From the NCBI RefSeq assembly GCF_019059575.1, contig NW_024881506.1, positions 1,674,001-1,738,000 of the forward strand: DNA of 64,000 nt. Direction: 5' to 3'. Below, in pieces: positions 11,301 through 23,300 of the stretch. Each line of letters begins with the position of its first letter. Within the stretch, counting starts at the first letter, position 1. Below the pieces are notes generated by a model, which worked only from the letters and a program-made list of their open reading frames with translations, had not been told where the DNA came from and ran no database searches. The DNA is from Amphibalanus amphitrite. Taxonomy: Eukaryota; Arthropoda; Thecostraca; Balanomorpha; Balanidae. The position numbers and the translations under genes were made by a program.

Positions 11301-14300
11301 ACCACAGGCCTGCCAGGGGCACCACCGGTCTAGCAGGGGCACCATGGGCCTGTCAGGGGCCCCACCGGCCTCGCAGGGGGCACCACCGGCCTCGCAGGCA
11401 TCACGGCATCACGCAGGGGCACCTTGGGCCTGTCGGGGGCATCACGGGCCTGTTGGGGGCACTTTAGGCTTGTCAGGGGCACCACAGTCCTGTCAGGTCC
11501 CAGGGGCATCAGCAGCCTAGCAGGGGCACCCTAGGCCCGCCAGAGGTACAGCCCACCGCTAAAGTAATGTAGGGTTTTACCAAACTCAACGGTTGGCTTT
11601 GACTGGCGATTGTTTAATGCGAAGTGATTGAAAAGAAGATGTCAATAGCTAAAGTTGCAGCTGCAAGGGTGACGATACATATAAGCTACATTCAAAGTTT
11701 CATTGTAGTCTGGCTAATCGTTCCTAAGCTTCAGAAGCAGAACATACCCATGACTGAAACCCCACATTACTTCTGCTGTGGACTGTACCACAGGCCTGCC
11801 AGGGTCCAGGGGCACCACAGGCCTAGCAAGGGCACCACGGGCCTGTCAGGGGCACCTCAGGCTCCCGTGCCCCCCCCCCCCACCTCCCCCCAGATCCGCC
11901 AGTGATGCCACACCACGCGAAACACCGCCAACTACCAGCTGCCGCGCCATAAACACGTGCCAACAACAGTCTTTTTTTAACCCGCGCCCTGCTGGGGGGG
12001 GGGGTGTTTGAACACCCCCCCTTGTGGTTTTTCGCGAATATCTCAAAAACGGCGGCGCGGAGCGCCGCCGTTTTTGGTACACCTTATCATACATCAATTC
12101 TACACATGTTGTGAAAATTTCAGACCAAGGTCATTCAAGGTCAGGTCACCAGGTCACTTGAAGTGACCTCACCTCATAAAAACTTTCAATGTCTGTCATA
12201 GCTACACCGAGTGACCGATCGCTTTGAAACTTTCAGCGATTGCTAAGAGCAATAGCATGTACAAAATGTATATCTCAGAATTTTGATATCGATGACCTAA
12301 GGTCAGGTCAATTTTGCGACCTCCCCATTATAAGTCAATGGGAGAAAATTGAAATGCGCCTCTTTTGGATGAAAGACATTATAAACACTCCCAAACACCG
12401 AATTACAAGTGGTTTAGACACACTGAACATGAAAATGGTGTCCGTGACCCTTGTTTATGCCCTGAGGTCATCTTAGGTCACGAATGGTATCTAACAGTTT
12501 TTCGCAAATAACTTTTGATAGAGGCATGCTAGAGCGATGAAAACGCCTTAGATGTGTTCAGCTCGACGATACGGATCGACTGATATGCAACATGACCCTT
12601 TCCGGTCAGGTCATGACCTTGACCTGAGGTCAAATTTTCAAGTTGACCTTTCAAGGTCAAGTTATAGTTCATTCGATGCGTCTTGACGAGAGGAACACGA
12701 TGCCGGTAAAAGTAAGCTCGTACAAGGCTTGGGTCAAAAGTTATTGCAGAAAAACTGTTTCCGAAAAAATCGGCTATTTTTGCAGTTTTTGCCCCCTGCA
12801 GGCAAAACCGTTGACGTTAGGTCAAATCTGAGAGAATTACTCAGAAAGGGCGTTAATAGGGCTATCGAATGCGCTTTTCCGCGGCGCTGTAGCTCTATTG
12901 GTTCCCGAGTTATGCGTTGGCTTCTTGGAAATTTTCGACATTCGACCTGGAAATCGGCGAAATTTTGCCTTCAATGACCTCTGGTGACCTGACCTTTGAC
13001 CTGACCAAAAAATTGACCGAAGTGATTTCGTCATTATTTTTGACGCTCTTTCGAACGCCGCCTTCCGCGTATCGCTACGTGGCCCAGGAGCCGAGTTACA
13101 AGGGGGGGGTGTTCAAACACCCCCCCCCCCCAGCAGGGCGTGGAAATCCAGGACCCCCAGCAGGGCGCGGGTTAAGGTCGACTCCGCTCGCGCAACTTTT
13201 GACTGACCCTCACTGCTACTATATTGCTTCCATATTATGCTGTGGAAAGCTTTACTTCACCAAGTGGCTAAAAACCTCCATCAAGGTATATTTTCTTAGC
13301 AATTTTTCTGGCGTTTTGGGGGGCAAACAGGCCACTTTAGGCCTTTGGGGGGGGGGGGCATGGCCCCCGTGGCCCCCCCCCCTGGATCCGCCAGTGAGTG
13401 AACTGACGGCCAGAGGACGACAACCGCGGGCTGTCCCACACCCTCAGACCTAGCAACAGACGGTAGACCAGCCGGTGGCCCACGGCAATTAGGCTCGTGG
13501 CGACACTTCAGCCCAGAGCTAAACGAAACAAGGACATAAATCAACGGACGTCTGTTGCAATTACGTCCATTGGTCTGGTTATTTTTTGTTCCTAAAAATG
13601 CAGCCAGTTGCAAAGTACTGGGAATGGCGGTTACAGAGGATATCAAGTCGTAGTGGAAGGGTTGTTATCCCCTAAGTTACAATTATCTTTCACCCATGTG
13701 CCATTATCACGCCAGGTGAGTTCCGTACGTGGTTTCGCCACAGGTTGTATTCCCAGTCGGTCAGTAATTGCTCCCGGCACACGTATCTCACCTGTGACGT
13801 GCCGCGTATGAAGACGGTGCCCTGGCCAGTCCCCGGCGCCCTCACCTGTGACGTGCCGCGTATGAAGACGGTGCCCTGTCCGTCGGGCAGTCGTGTCTGT
13901 CACACTCACCTGTGACGTGCCGCGTATGAAGACGGTGCCCTGTCCGGCGCCCTCACCTGTGACGTGCCGCGTATGAAGACGGTGCCCTGTCCGTCGGGCA
14001 GCCGCTGCAGCCACTGGTAGCTGGGCGGCGGGCTGCCCTCGGCGTCACACGCCAGTTCGGTGGTGTTGTACAGGTCCACGGTGACACGACGCTCCGGCTG
14101 CACGCGGTAGATGGACGGAGCGACTGCCACACACGGCGCACGGTCAGCTTAGGTCACAGCTGTCACGGGCAGGTCATATAACAAGGTCACGAACAAGGGC
14201 ACATACAGTTACAGACCACATATCGAATCACAAAGTATTGCAGTCCTCCGAAAGGGTCCCCTGCGTCCTTTCACCGCCCCCCCCCCCCACACACACACTC

Positions 14301-17300
14301 GGCCACCCCAGGGACGGACGCGCGGCAGCTCACATTTGATGTCGAGCGCGGTGGTGAGCGGCTCGCTCTTGCCCACCGTGTTGCCCGCCTCGCACTGGTA
14401 GGTGCCCGAGTTTTTCCGGGTGACCGGCCGCAGCTCCAGTGTGTCCACGTAGAAGGTCTCGGTGCGGCCCGTGTCTCGCGACACGAAGCGCCAGAACACG
14501 TTGGCCGGCGGGTTGGCGTCGGCCACACAGCGCAACACCACAGAGTCGACGTTCTCCTCGAGGTCGCGGTCGGGCCGGCCGGCCAGACGCACCTCCGGAG
14601 AATCTGCGGGAGCCGGAGGAGGCAGACGGTCACGATGACAGACTGGGCCACGACACTCGCCGCCCGGCGGGCAAGCCCGCAATTCAGGCTACAGGTCAGG
14701 CCACAGCAGGTCTGATGTTTTTTACTGGTCACTTTTCATCGGTTACCGATCACACCACGAGTTTATCAAAATTGAAAAACTCGTGGTGTGGTGTCACTTT
14801 ATTTTATTTTGGTTTCACTAAACAACGACACCTGGTTTCACTGTATGGGCGCCAGTGAATACATCATCATGGTGGTGACTGGTGTGATGTTGAATGACGA
14901 CAACTATCAAACATCAACCCCCTCCAAGCCCCTAAACGTCGGTGAGAGGACGGACTCAGAGTACCCCGTCAGACCGCCTCTGGCCATTCCGCGGCGACTG
15001 TCACCCCTGGCGCCTCCCGCCCCCGCGGCGACACCCGCTCCCGGCGACCCATAGCGTGCGCGTGTGACCGGGAGTGTGTCGGACGGCGGTCGGCGCGGCG
15101 GCCGGTCGGCGGCGATTTACGAGCCCCTATTCAGAGGCGCGCGGCCGTGGGAGGATAGGCGCGCCGGCCCACTGCAGATGATCTATGGCGGCCGCGCGCC
15201 GCCCCGAGAGGACCAGGCCAGATTCGCAACGGTCAGCCGCCGAGCGACGGTCAGCGGTCAGTCACCGAACGACGGTCAGTGGTCAGCGGTCAGCTAGGAG
15301 CGGTCAGCGGTCAGTGGCCAGTTGGTAAGCTGCCCTTGCTGCTTACACGTAGTAGGTATTCGGCCAGTACCGATAACTTCCGTCGTAAGATCGGCGCGGG
15401 TACAAATCGATATTTGATTAAACTATTAATGCCCATCTACCAAACAACTAGAACCGTATGACCTCACTTATATTGAGTGTTGTATGGCTCAGGCCCGAGC
15501 TCCTGCGAGTCCGACGCTACGCAAGCCAGCCTGGACCAAAGTGCATGTGCTGAATATGGGCTGAATCCGGGCTGAATATGGGCTGAATATGGGCTGTCTT
15601 GATGAACAAAGTGCAGAGCGGCACTGTGTCCTGAAAAGTTCGCATTACCTCCCGGCTCGCTGTCCGCCGGCGCTGTCTCTATCTCGCTGTCTGATAGCGC
15701 TATCTCTGTCTCGCTGTCTGATAGCGCAGTCTCTGTCTCGCTGTCTGATAGTGCTGCCTCCCCGCTCGCTGTCTGGTAGTGCTGTCTGTCTCGCTGTCCG
15801 GCGCGCTGTCTCGGCTCGCTGTCTGTGTCTCTCTGTCTCGCTGTCTGGTAGTGCTTCTCTGTCTCACTGTCTCGGCTCGCTGTCTGTGTCTCTCTGTCTC
15901 GCTGTCTGGTAGTGCTTCTCTGTCTCACTGTCTCGGCTCGCTGTCTGTGTCTCGCTGTCCGGAGGAGCTGTCTCGGCTCGCTGTCTGTGTCTCTCTGTCT
16001 CGCTGTCTGGTAGTGCTGCCTCTGTCTCTCTGTCTCAGTCTCGCTGTCTGTGTCTCTCTGTCTCTCTGTCTGATAGTGCTGTCTCAGTCTCGCTGTCTGG
16101 TAGTGCTGCCTCTGTCTCTCTGTCTCAGTCTCGCTGTCTGTGTCTCTCTGTCTCTCTGTCTGATAGTGCTGTCTCAGTCTCGCTGTCTGGTAGTGCTGCC
16201 TCTGTCTCTCTGTCTCAGTCTCGCTGTCTGTGTCTCTCTGTCTCACTGTCTGGTAGTGCTGTATCTGTCTCGCTGTCTCAGTCTCGCTGTCTGCGTCTCT
16301 CTGTCTCACTGTCTGGTAGTGCTGTCTCTGTCTCGCTGTCCCAGTCTCGCTGTCTGTGTCTCTCTGTCTGACTGTCTGATAGTGCTGTCTCTGTCTCGCT
16401 GTCTGGTAGTGCTGCCTCTGTCTCGCTGTCTCAGTCTCGCTGTCCGGCGCGCTGACCGTTCTCGGTACCGGCGCAGCGGTCCGGCCGGCGCCGCTGAGTG
16501 CCGTCCAATGTCACGGCGGCCGGCGCCGCTCTCGACTCGCGGGCCGTCTCTGGTGGCGGCGCCGATGATGACGACCAACTTGGGCGCCAGTGTCGTCCGC
16601 CGCCGGTGGCCGCCGCCGGCCAACTTCTCCGAAACGACGCCGCTGTGGCGCGCACCGCCCCGCGCCCTTATGCAGTGGAACGGCTTCGTGCCGAACTTGG
16701 GCTTGGCATCAATGAGTCTGCAGCCCGGCTAAGTTTCCGGCTGAGCTTAAAAGCAAACGGAACTCGGTGAATGAAAAGGAAATGTGAGCCGCGCTGGCGC
16801 GACGAGCAGATGTGTATCGTAGTACATCTCGAAGAATAACAATCCACAAGTTTTGAGAACCCATTTCATTCTTCTACGTAAAATCAGTCGCATTGTTTTA
16901 CAGCAGCCAGCGGTTGCAATAATATTGCTTGCTGCCGAAAACATTTATTACTTGTCGAGTTATAACATAACGAAAATTCGACACTGAAATAACGTAACAG
17001 CACTAACTAATATAAGTCAACTTACCAGGCACAGTTGTAAGTAACTTAGTGAACGCGACGGAGTGTCAGGCTGGAGCAATTGAACAATAGTAAATGAAAT
17101 GAATGGAACAAAAGTTGGCTTAGGTACGAAGGGGAGCTAGTCCAAGATAAAACGGAACTAACCAACGGCTTTGAACAAGCAATGTTAACGGTAAATAGAC
17201 CGTGATATGATCATTCATTGACCTTTTCTTTTTCGTTTAATCTTTCCATTTCCGATCTTTTCCATCTCTTTCTAATATTAGGAACATTTACTTGTGTGAA

Positions 17301-20300
17301 GAAGCAATGCATTTTAGCTGTTTCAGTAAAGGAGCTAAAACGGGTTTAAACCAAACGTTTATTTACTTAAATATCGAAACACACTCTACAAATAATGCCG
17401 TCTCATGCAGCCCTTTACACCTGCAATTTTGCAGAAATTGAACATTGGAAGGGTCTAAGGCTGTGTTACACATTGCAATAATGCTTTTGATCCTCTTCAC
17501 TCTTCAAATATAATCAAAATGTTAATAACAAGTATGCACCAAGAACATATGGTGGTCAAATTTCAACAAAGTTTGTTTCATCATGAGGACACAATTTTCT
17601 TTTAGCACTAATTACCATTTTATTTACATAATTTCCGTGGCTGTAATAACACGCGGCCCGTCCGGCAATATCATTTCCTAATTGGATACATTAGCAATTT
17701 TCATGAGCATGGCGGCACCATTATTGGCAGATGTGCCGGGGAATATTTCAGAGCGCCGAGTGTGCACAATGCGGCTGACATTAGCAGTGCTGCCTGCAGT
17801 GGGCACGGTGTAAGTACCTCTGGTCGACCCATCTCGGTATTCCCGAGTCCCCGTGAACGGGCTCGGCGAACCGGGCGTGCACGTGACGGCCCGCCGCTCC
17901 CACAGCGCCCAGCGGCGCGGCGCGCGGAGGCGGCGATTCAATTTCACCGACAGTTGCCCGGGCCGATACTCGTCTCAGCGGCCGGTGTCGTGACACACTG
18001 ACACCCTGACAAAGACACACACGAGGCGGGCCGGGCGGACGCCTGTGTCGGACTCGGATGGGCGACATTCGAGCGGCGATGCATTAGTGGCCAGTCCGCG
18101 GGGCTCCGGGAACTCTGCCCAGTTCACCGCCTGAAAACAGACAACTTTGCGGTGCTGAGTTGCACTGCTGTCTGCCAGAAAACTGAGTCATCAACTCCAG
18201 AGGTGAACTGAAACCCGACTCTTGTCGCTCTGAAATAGCATCGATTCAATTCAATTAAAAGGCTTGCAAGCTTATGATACTTGAATATTGGATAATGGAT
18301 GGCCAACTCTTTTCAAAGTCACCACAAAAAGAACTTATTTGAGAGAACTTAGGGTGGCAGTCGAGGATGAGTGCGCTCTCGCCTCTCACCATTTTAAATT
18401 GTTAGCGCAGGTGACCAATGCAACTGGACCGGCCCAGTGGATAGGGAGGCTGACCTGCCCCGTGTCATCCCTATAGTCGGCTCAGCTCACATGCCGTCAA
18501 CACCGCACGCGGATTGGATGTGTTCACTGGGCTCGGCACTGGGACCATCCCCGGGCCCCCTGAGAAGGCCAGTCGTGTCAAGGTAAGACGGTCGTCTCCA
18601 ATCCCCCTGGGAGCGCCGTCCGTGGGCGCTCTACGAGGAAGGAGGGCCGTCCCCAAAGCCCCAGGGACAGCTGGTTACTGAGAATATAGGGTCGGGTGTG
18701 CAGTTTCGTCACTGAAAACTCTCTGCGGATAGCTATCGGAAAGCGAGACACCGTCACATTTTACGTGGCGATCTACATATGGGCTTTGTGAAAATTGACA
18801 TTCAACCTGAACAGAAGACTCATTCTGGCTTAGAATACGCTATATGCAAGATGCTCTTGAATGAAAGTAATTATTTGAACGACATTTTGTGGATCCAGTG
18901 AAATGTCAATGCATGCAACTTGCTTAAAATGTGACTGAACTTAAAAAGGCTCGGATGCACCTGAAACGCTGCAGCGTTCGGGCGTTGCGATCTAGAATGT
19001 AGCACCACTACGTCTTCCCCGCCCTTTACAGTTCTGAATTCCGACGTGACTTTCAGCGAGTTGGTCGTCCGTCTAGCAGATCGTCACGGCCCTCCTCTCT
19101 TTCCCGTCCACATTCCACGACCACATCTATCAGTATGCAATGCGAAAGTTCAACCATTCTAAGGAGCTCGTTGGCATTCGGTCCAACAACAGCTAATATG
19201 GTCAAGGCAGCTGGAAGAACTAACTTTTCGGACTGAAGAAAATATGTGTAGAAGACAGAGCCACTCTTTAACACCATACGAACCTGTGTTTGTTGAGCGA
19301 TCACTGAGTGTATTTTTGAGTGACTGGGACAAAATGACCGGTTAAATTCGACCACAGCTGACCGTGTAGATGCTCTGATCGTGCATCCACTCGCGCTGCA
19401 GCAATGCCGGGTTCAGTTGGTACGCGGTCGGCTCTGACGAGGCCCCGCTATCCCGGTGCTGATTGGACGCCCAGCAGGTGACGTAGACAGCTACAAATGA
19501 CGTCACTCTGTCTCTGTCGGCGCTGAGACAGAGCATCAACATCTGCTGAAAGACCATCCTTGTCTGGCCACGACAGGAAGCTTGGCTGATTATTTACGCA
19601 TGTTGTGTTTTTCTGCTCCGCGGTTTTTCACCTTAGGTTAGCTGAGTTGAACATTGTTACCGAACAATGATTATTAGTACCTTATGGTAATAAGTCCGGA
19701 TAAAAATACGCTGATGTTTCACCAAATAATGTATAGACTGTAGGCATCTTACACTTCACAAAAAACCCTTAACCGGAAAGAGACAGACTTGCTTAATTAG
19801 GTCGGCCGGTGTCTGGCAGAGATCCGTGCCACCAGTGCAGTGCGCCGGCCGTGCCACAGTTTCCGGTCAGCCGGTGTGGCAGCTCGCCCCCTGACCGGCT
19901 GAGGGGACACCGTTTCCGGTCAGCCGGTGTGGCAGCTCGCCCCCTGACCGGCTGAGGGGACGGCTGCACTGGGCCGACAGCCGCCGACGGGTCCCTCAAC
20001 GCCAGCCACCTCGCTATTTCGAGCCGGGATCTCCCGCCAGCGAGACCTTGTAATCGCTTAATTCCGGACTTGTCGACTGGCTATGCGCCGCGCCCCGCTG
20101 CTGCGGCCGCGGGGGAGGGGGGGGGGGCGGACGGATGGGGTCGGCTCAGCGCGACTCCCGGTCAATTTACCGCCCCGGTGAGCGGCGGCCCGGCCGGCTG
20201 ACGCTGCAGCGGGACCGGCCACCGCCCGGGGTCCGCCCCGGCACCGCCCGGGATCCGCGCCGGCACCGCCCGGAGTCCGCCACGGCACCGCCCGGGGTCC

Positions 20301-23300
20301 GCCCCGGCACCGCTCGGGATCCACTCCCAGCGGCGCGGCGCATCGGTCGACTCACGGAGACCGCCCGCCACTGGCCCATGGCGGACCGGAATCCGCTCAA
20401 TCGGATTGTCTCAGACATTAGTAAATAGTATCACGAATGTTGAAGCAGCTGGCTAAAGCGTGAAGATGACATCACACAAGACCGGGACGAAACATGCGCA
20501 ACATTCACTCACTCACTCGCTCACTCACTCACCCACTCATTTACTCACCACTCCCTCCCTGTCTTCCACCGTCGCCCTCCCGCTCCCGCTGCGCTTACAC
20601 TGGACGTCCAGCTTGGCGATGGTGTCGCGCGACTTTGTGTCGTAGGCCTGGTGGACGGCCACACAGCGCAAGAAGTCGCCGGCCGCCGCTCGGCCGAACG
20701 AGTGCCGCAACACAGACAGCGCCGCCGACGTCTTCGGATTGTCCAGCTCCGTCTGGTTGCGCTGGGTCGACAGGTGCGTCAGGTCCTTATCACCTGCGGG
20801 CAGAGGTCAGGGTCAGGGTCAGGGTCAGAGTCAGGGTCAGGTCAGGTCAGTCCTACGTAAGGCCAGGTTAGGTCGTTGTCAATGTTCGGTGTCAACGATA
20901 TCAGCGGTACGTAATTAAAAGTAGCCACTTGAGTTTAAACTTACGAGCACTTTAACCGCTAATTGACACATTAAGTGGGTCGTTTGCTGCTTAATAGTTC
21001 CAACGGCCTACAGTTCTTGACTTCAGCGCTTAAAAGACTTATCACAATCAACGTCGTTTGTCCGCAAATGTGGATATTTAGCACAATATTTACTGGCGTA
21101 GCAGTAGCAACAATCAGCAACAGCAATTCAGCTGCATTTTGATGACATACATGTACAAAAAATAGCTTCATGCCAATTGACACGCCACTAATGCAAAGTG
21201 ATTCGGTAAAAGAATGACAGACCTAACACTGGAGCTCAGACTAGACAATAGACATGGCTGATAAAGAAGGGGGAATATTTGTTTCTGGTCCCTAAAAAGC
21301 TGTTTCTGGCACCTAATTGCTGATCAGCCCCAAAATGCTTATTCGACCCTAATATCTGAATCTGGCACCTAATTGCTTCCACACAGCCTAAAGTTGCCAG
21401 ATCGTCTAGTTGAACTCCGTATTTGCTGTTTGCTGATTCAGCACCAAAACCAAAACATCCAGCACCTATTTTATTCCACGTTTGCCTACCTAATTCGCGT
21501 AATCTTCCTGATTTTATGTATCCTAACAAACATGAACGTTGCATTCGGTGATGTCAAGTGCCATTTTCGCCAGTGGAGATAATGATTAATGCCATTTCTA
21601 GCCAAAAGAGAATCACTAGCCAGCTATGGTGCAGCACAGCAAGACGCTCCTATACCAGCCCGCTATGTAGAGACTATAGAGATTATTGCACCCTCAGCCA
21701 TTTTAACGTGAAAAGTTTGGATCCGTCACTTCCAGCCAGGCTCTCAGGTCATAAACTGGAGCAAAGCAAAATGTAAACTCTGAACAGACATGCCACGCAA
21801 CCGGCCCTCTTTTCAATATTATTAGCTTTCTGCAATCATCGTCTGACTCCATCTTGATCAAACGCAGCATCCGGTTTCTACAGGGGCGTTTGACTGACCG
21901 GCCACACAATAGCCAAAAACAAAATCAAAGCTTCATGCACACATATGACATAAGTAAGAAACGGATGAAAAAGGCACAACCACGGCACAACTCTGCGCGG
22001 CAAACAACGGACAATGTCCCACGCAAGATCCCGCGTTTCTTGAGCGGCCTTGAACGGAATGAAAACATTACATTTCTTTTTTGGAGCTATTTGATGACGT
22101 CAAAAAATACAATACCCGTTTTAATGGTCAAAATCGAGACAATTACTCACAAAAATGTTTCCCTTTAAGCATTACAAATAAATGCTTTTAAATATTTAAA
22201 TGACATTGTTTTTTCAAACAAATCAATATTATTTGCTTACTTAAACGTCATATACAATGCTGAGATCACTACGGGGCTGTCTTAGAGTGTAGCTGCACTG
22301 GCAACCTTTAGGCTAGACTCCAGGGGTCATTATACCAGAACAACATGATTCTACCAGCCAGTAGTTCATTTTTCTACTAGATTGGTGCTACGCTCAGCAT
22401 TTAGGTGCCAGATTCAGAAAAAAGAGTAAGGCGTACCGATGTATAGGTGCCAGAAACAGCTAATTAAGGTCATTTTCCATGATTGTTGCTGGTATCCACC
22501 AAATAGGTGCTGAGGACCAATTTTGGGGCGAGTCAGCTTTTAGGTGCCAGAAATAGCTTTTCTGGGACGCAATTAAATGGCGTCCATAAAGAAGAGGCTA
22601 AGAAGATATAAAAGAAAAAGTGATCGTCACCGCCTGAAACATATTTAAATATTGGTCGGCCGCATGCATGCCACCTAATACATGTCCACTGGCGAATTGC
22701 TGCCGGCTATATTGAGGATGGATGCCACCCATCGGCCATTGTTGAGATACGATCGCTAACTTTAAAAAGTGGATATCGACGAACAGCGGGGGATTTATGT
22801 TTCGGGAGGTCCTGGCTCTAAGGAGATTTGAACGTTCCCGTTCATCTTCGGTGGCGTTTCCCCGGGCGAAGGGTCAACTGGAAGGGGGGGGGGGGGGTGA
22901 TGGGGGAGGGCAGTTTCATGAGCTGGTAGGGCAGAGCTGGATGCCCACTGCCCATTGCTGAACGATGGGGATGGAAGGTGTTGAAACAGTCTGTGTAGCT
23001 GTCCTGCCTGGGTAAAAATACAATATGAATTGCAAAATTTAGTTGGCAGCCTTACTTACCAAAGCAGTTCTGAAATTATTACAGGGCGTGCAGTAGGTAC
23101 CTCGCTCGCACAATGCCTCCCACCTGCTGTCCTGCGGCCTCCTCCGCCGAGAGCCCGTCCCCCCGGCTCCCGCAGTAGGATGGGAGGGGTCCGGGGCCCC
23201 GGCGCGGTGCGATGCAGCTCGTTTGTGACGCCGACGGCGCCAGCCATCGAAAAGCGATCGGGTGCCGTCGGGCCGGCTCTGTCCCGGGCGCCGTTCATCA

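Larger units (their letters stand above)
9739..13396. mobile_element. hAT-type composite with 8-bp target duplication
   Basis: The left end CACTGGCGGATCCAGG (9739) and right end CCTGGATCCGCCAGTG (to 13396) are perfect inverted repeats followed by G/C runs. The flanks are the same 8 bp, AGTGAACT, at 9731-9738 and 13397-13404; an 8-bp duplication is the hAT hallmark. No transposase frame is seen, so it is non-autonomous. It holds a second, near-copy of its right end at about 10560-10645 without a matching duplication, a related unit at 10918-11904, and two TTAA-flanked insertions. It sits in the intron between exons 6 and 7, 42 bp from exon 7. Confidence 0.75.

Noticed and set aside
15464..16732. 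Long frames on both strands (RQRDTDSETETE and VCVSLSRCLVV types)
   Set aside because: They are translations of the CTGTCTCGCTGTCTG minisatellite; open in several frames at once and without domain or splice context.
18420..18660. Possible tRNA-derived SINE (GGCCCAGTGGATAGGGAGG resembles an A box)
   Set aside because: No B box, tail or flanking duplication found.
19342..19557. Minus-strand frame with VYVTCWASNQ, considered as an Ig exon
   Set aside because: Exons 4 and 5 already join in frame at the expected Ig2-Ig3 border, and this frame has no suitable phase-1 acceptor and donor pair.
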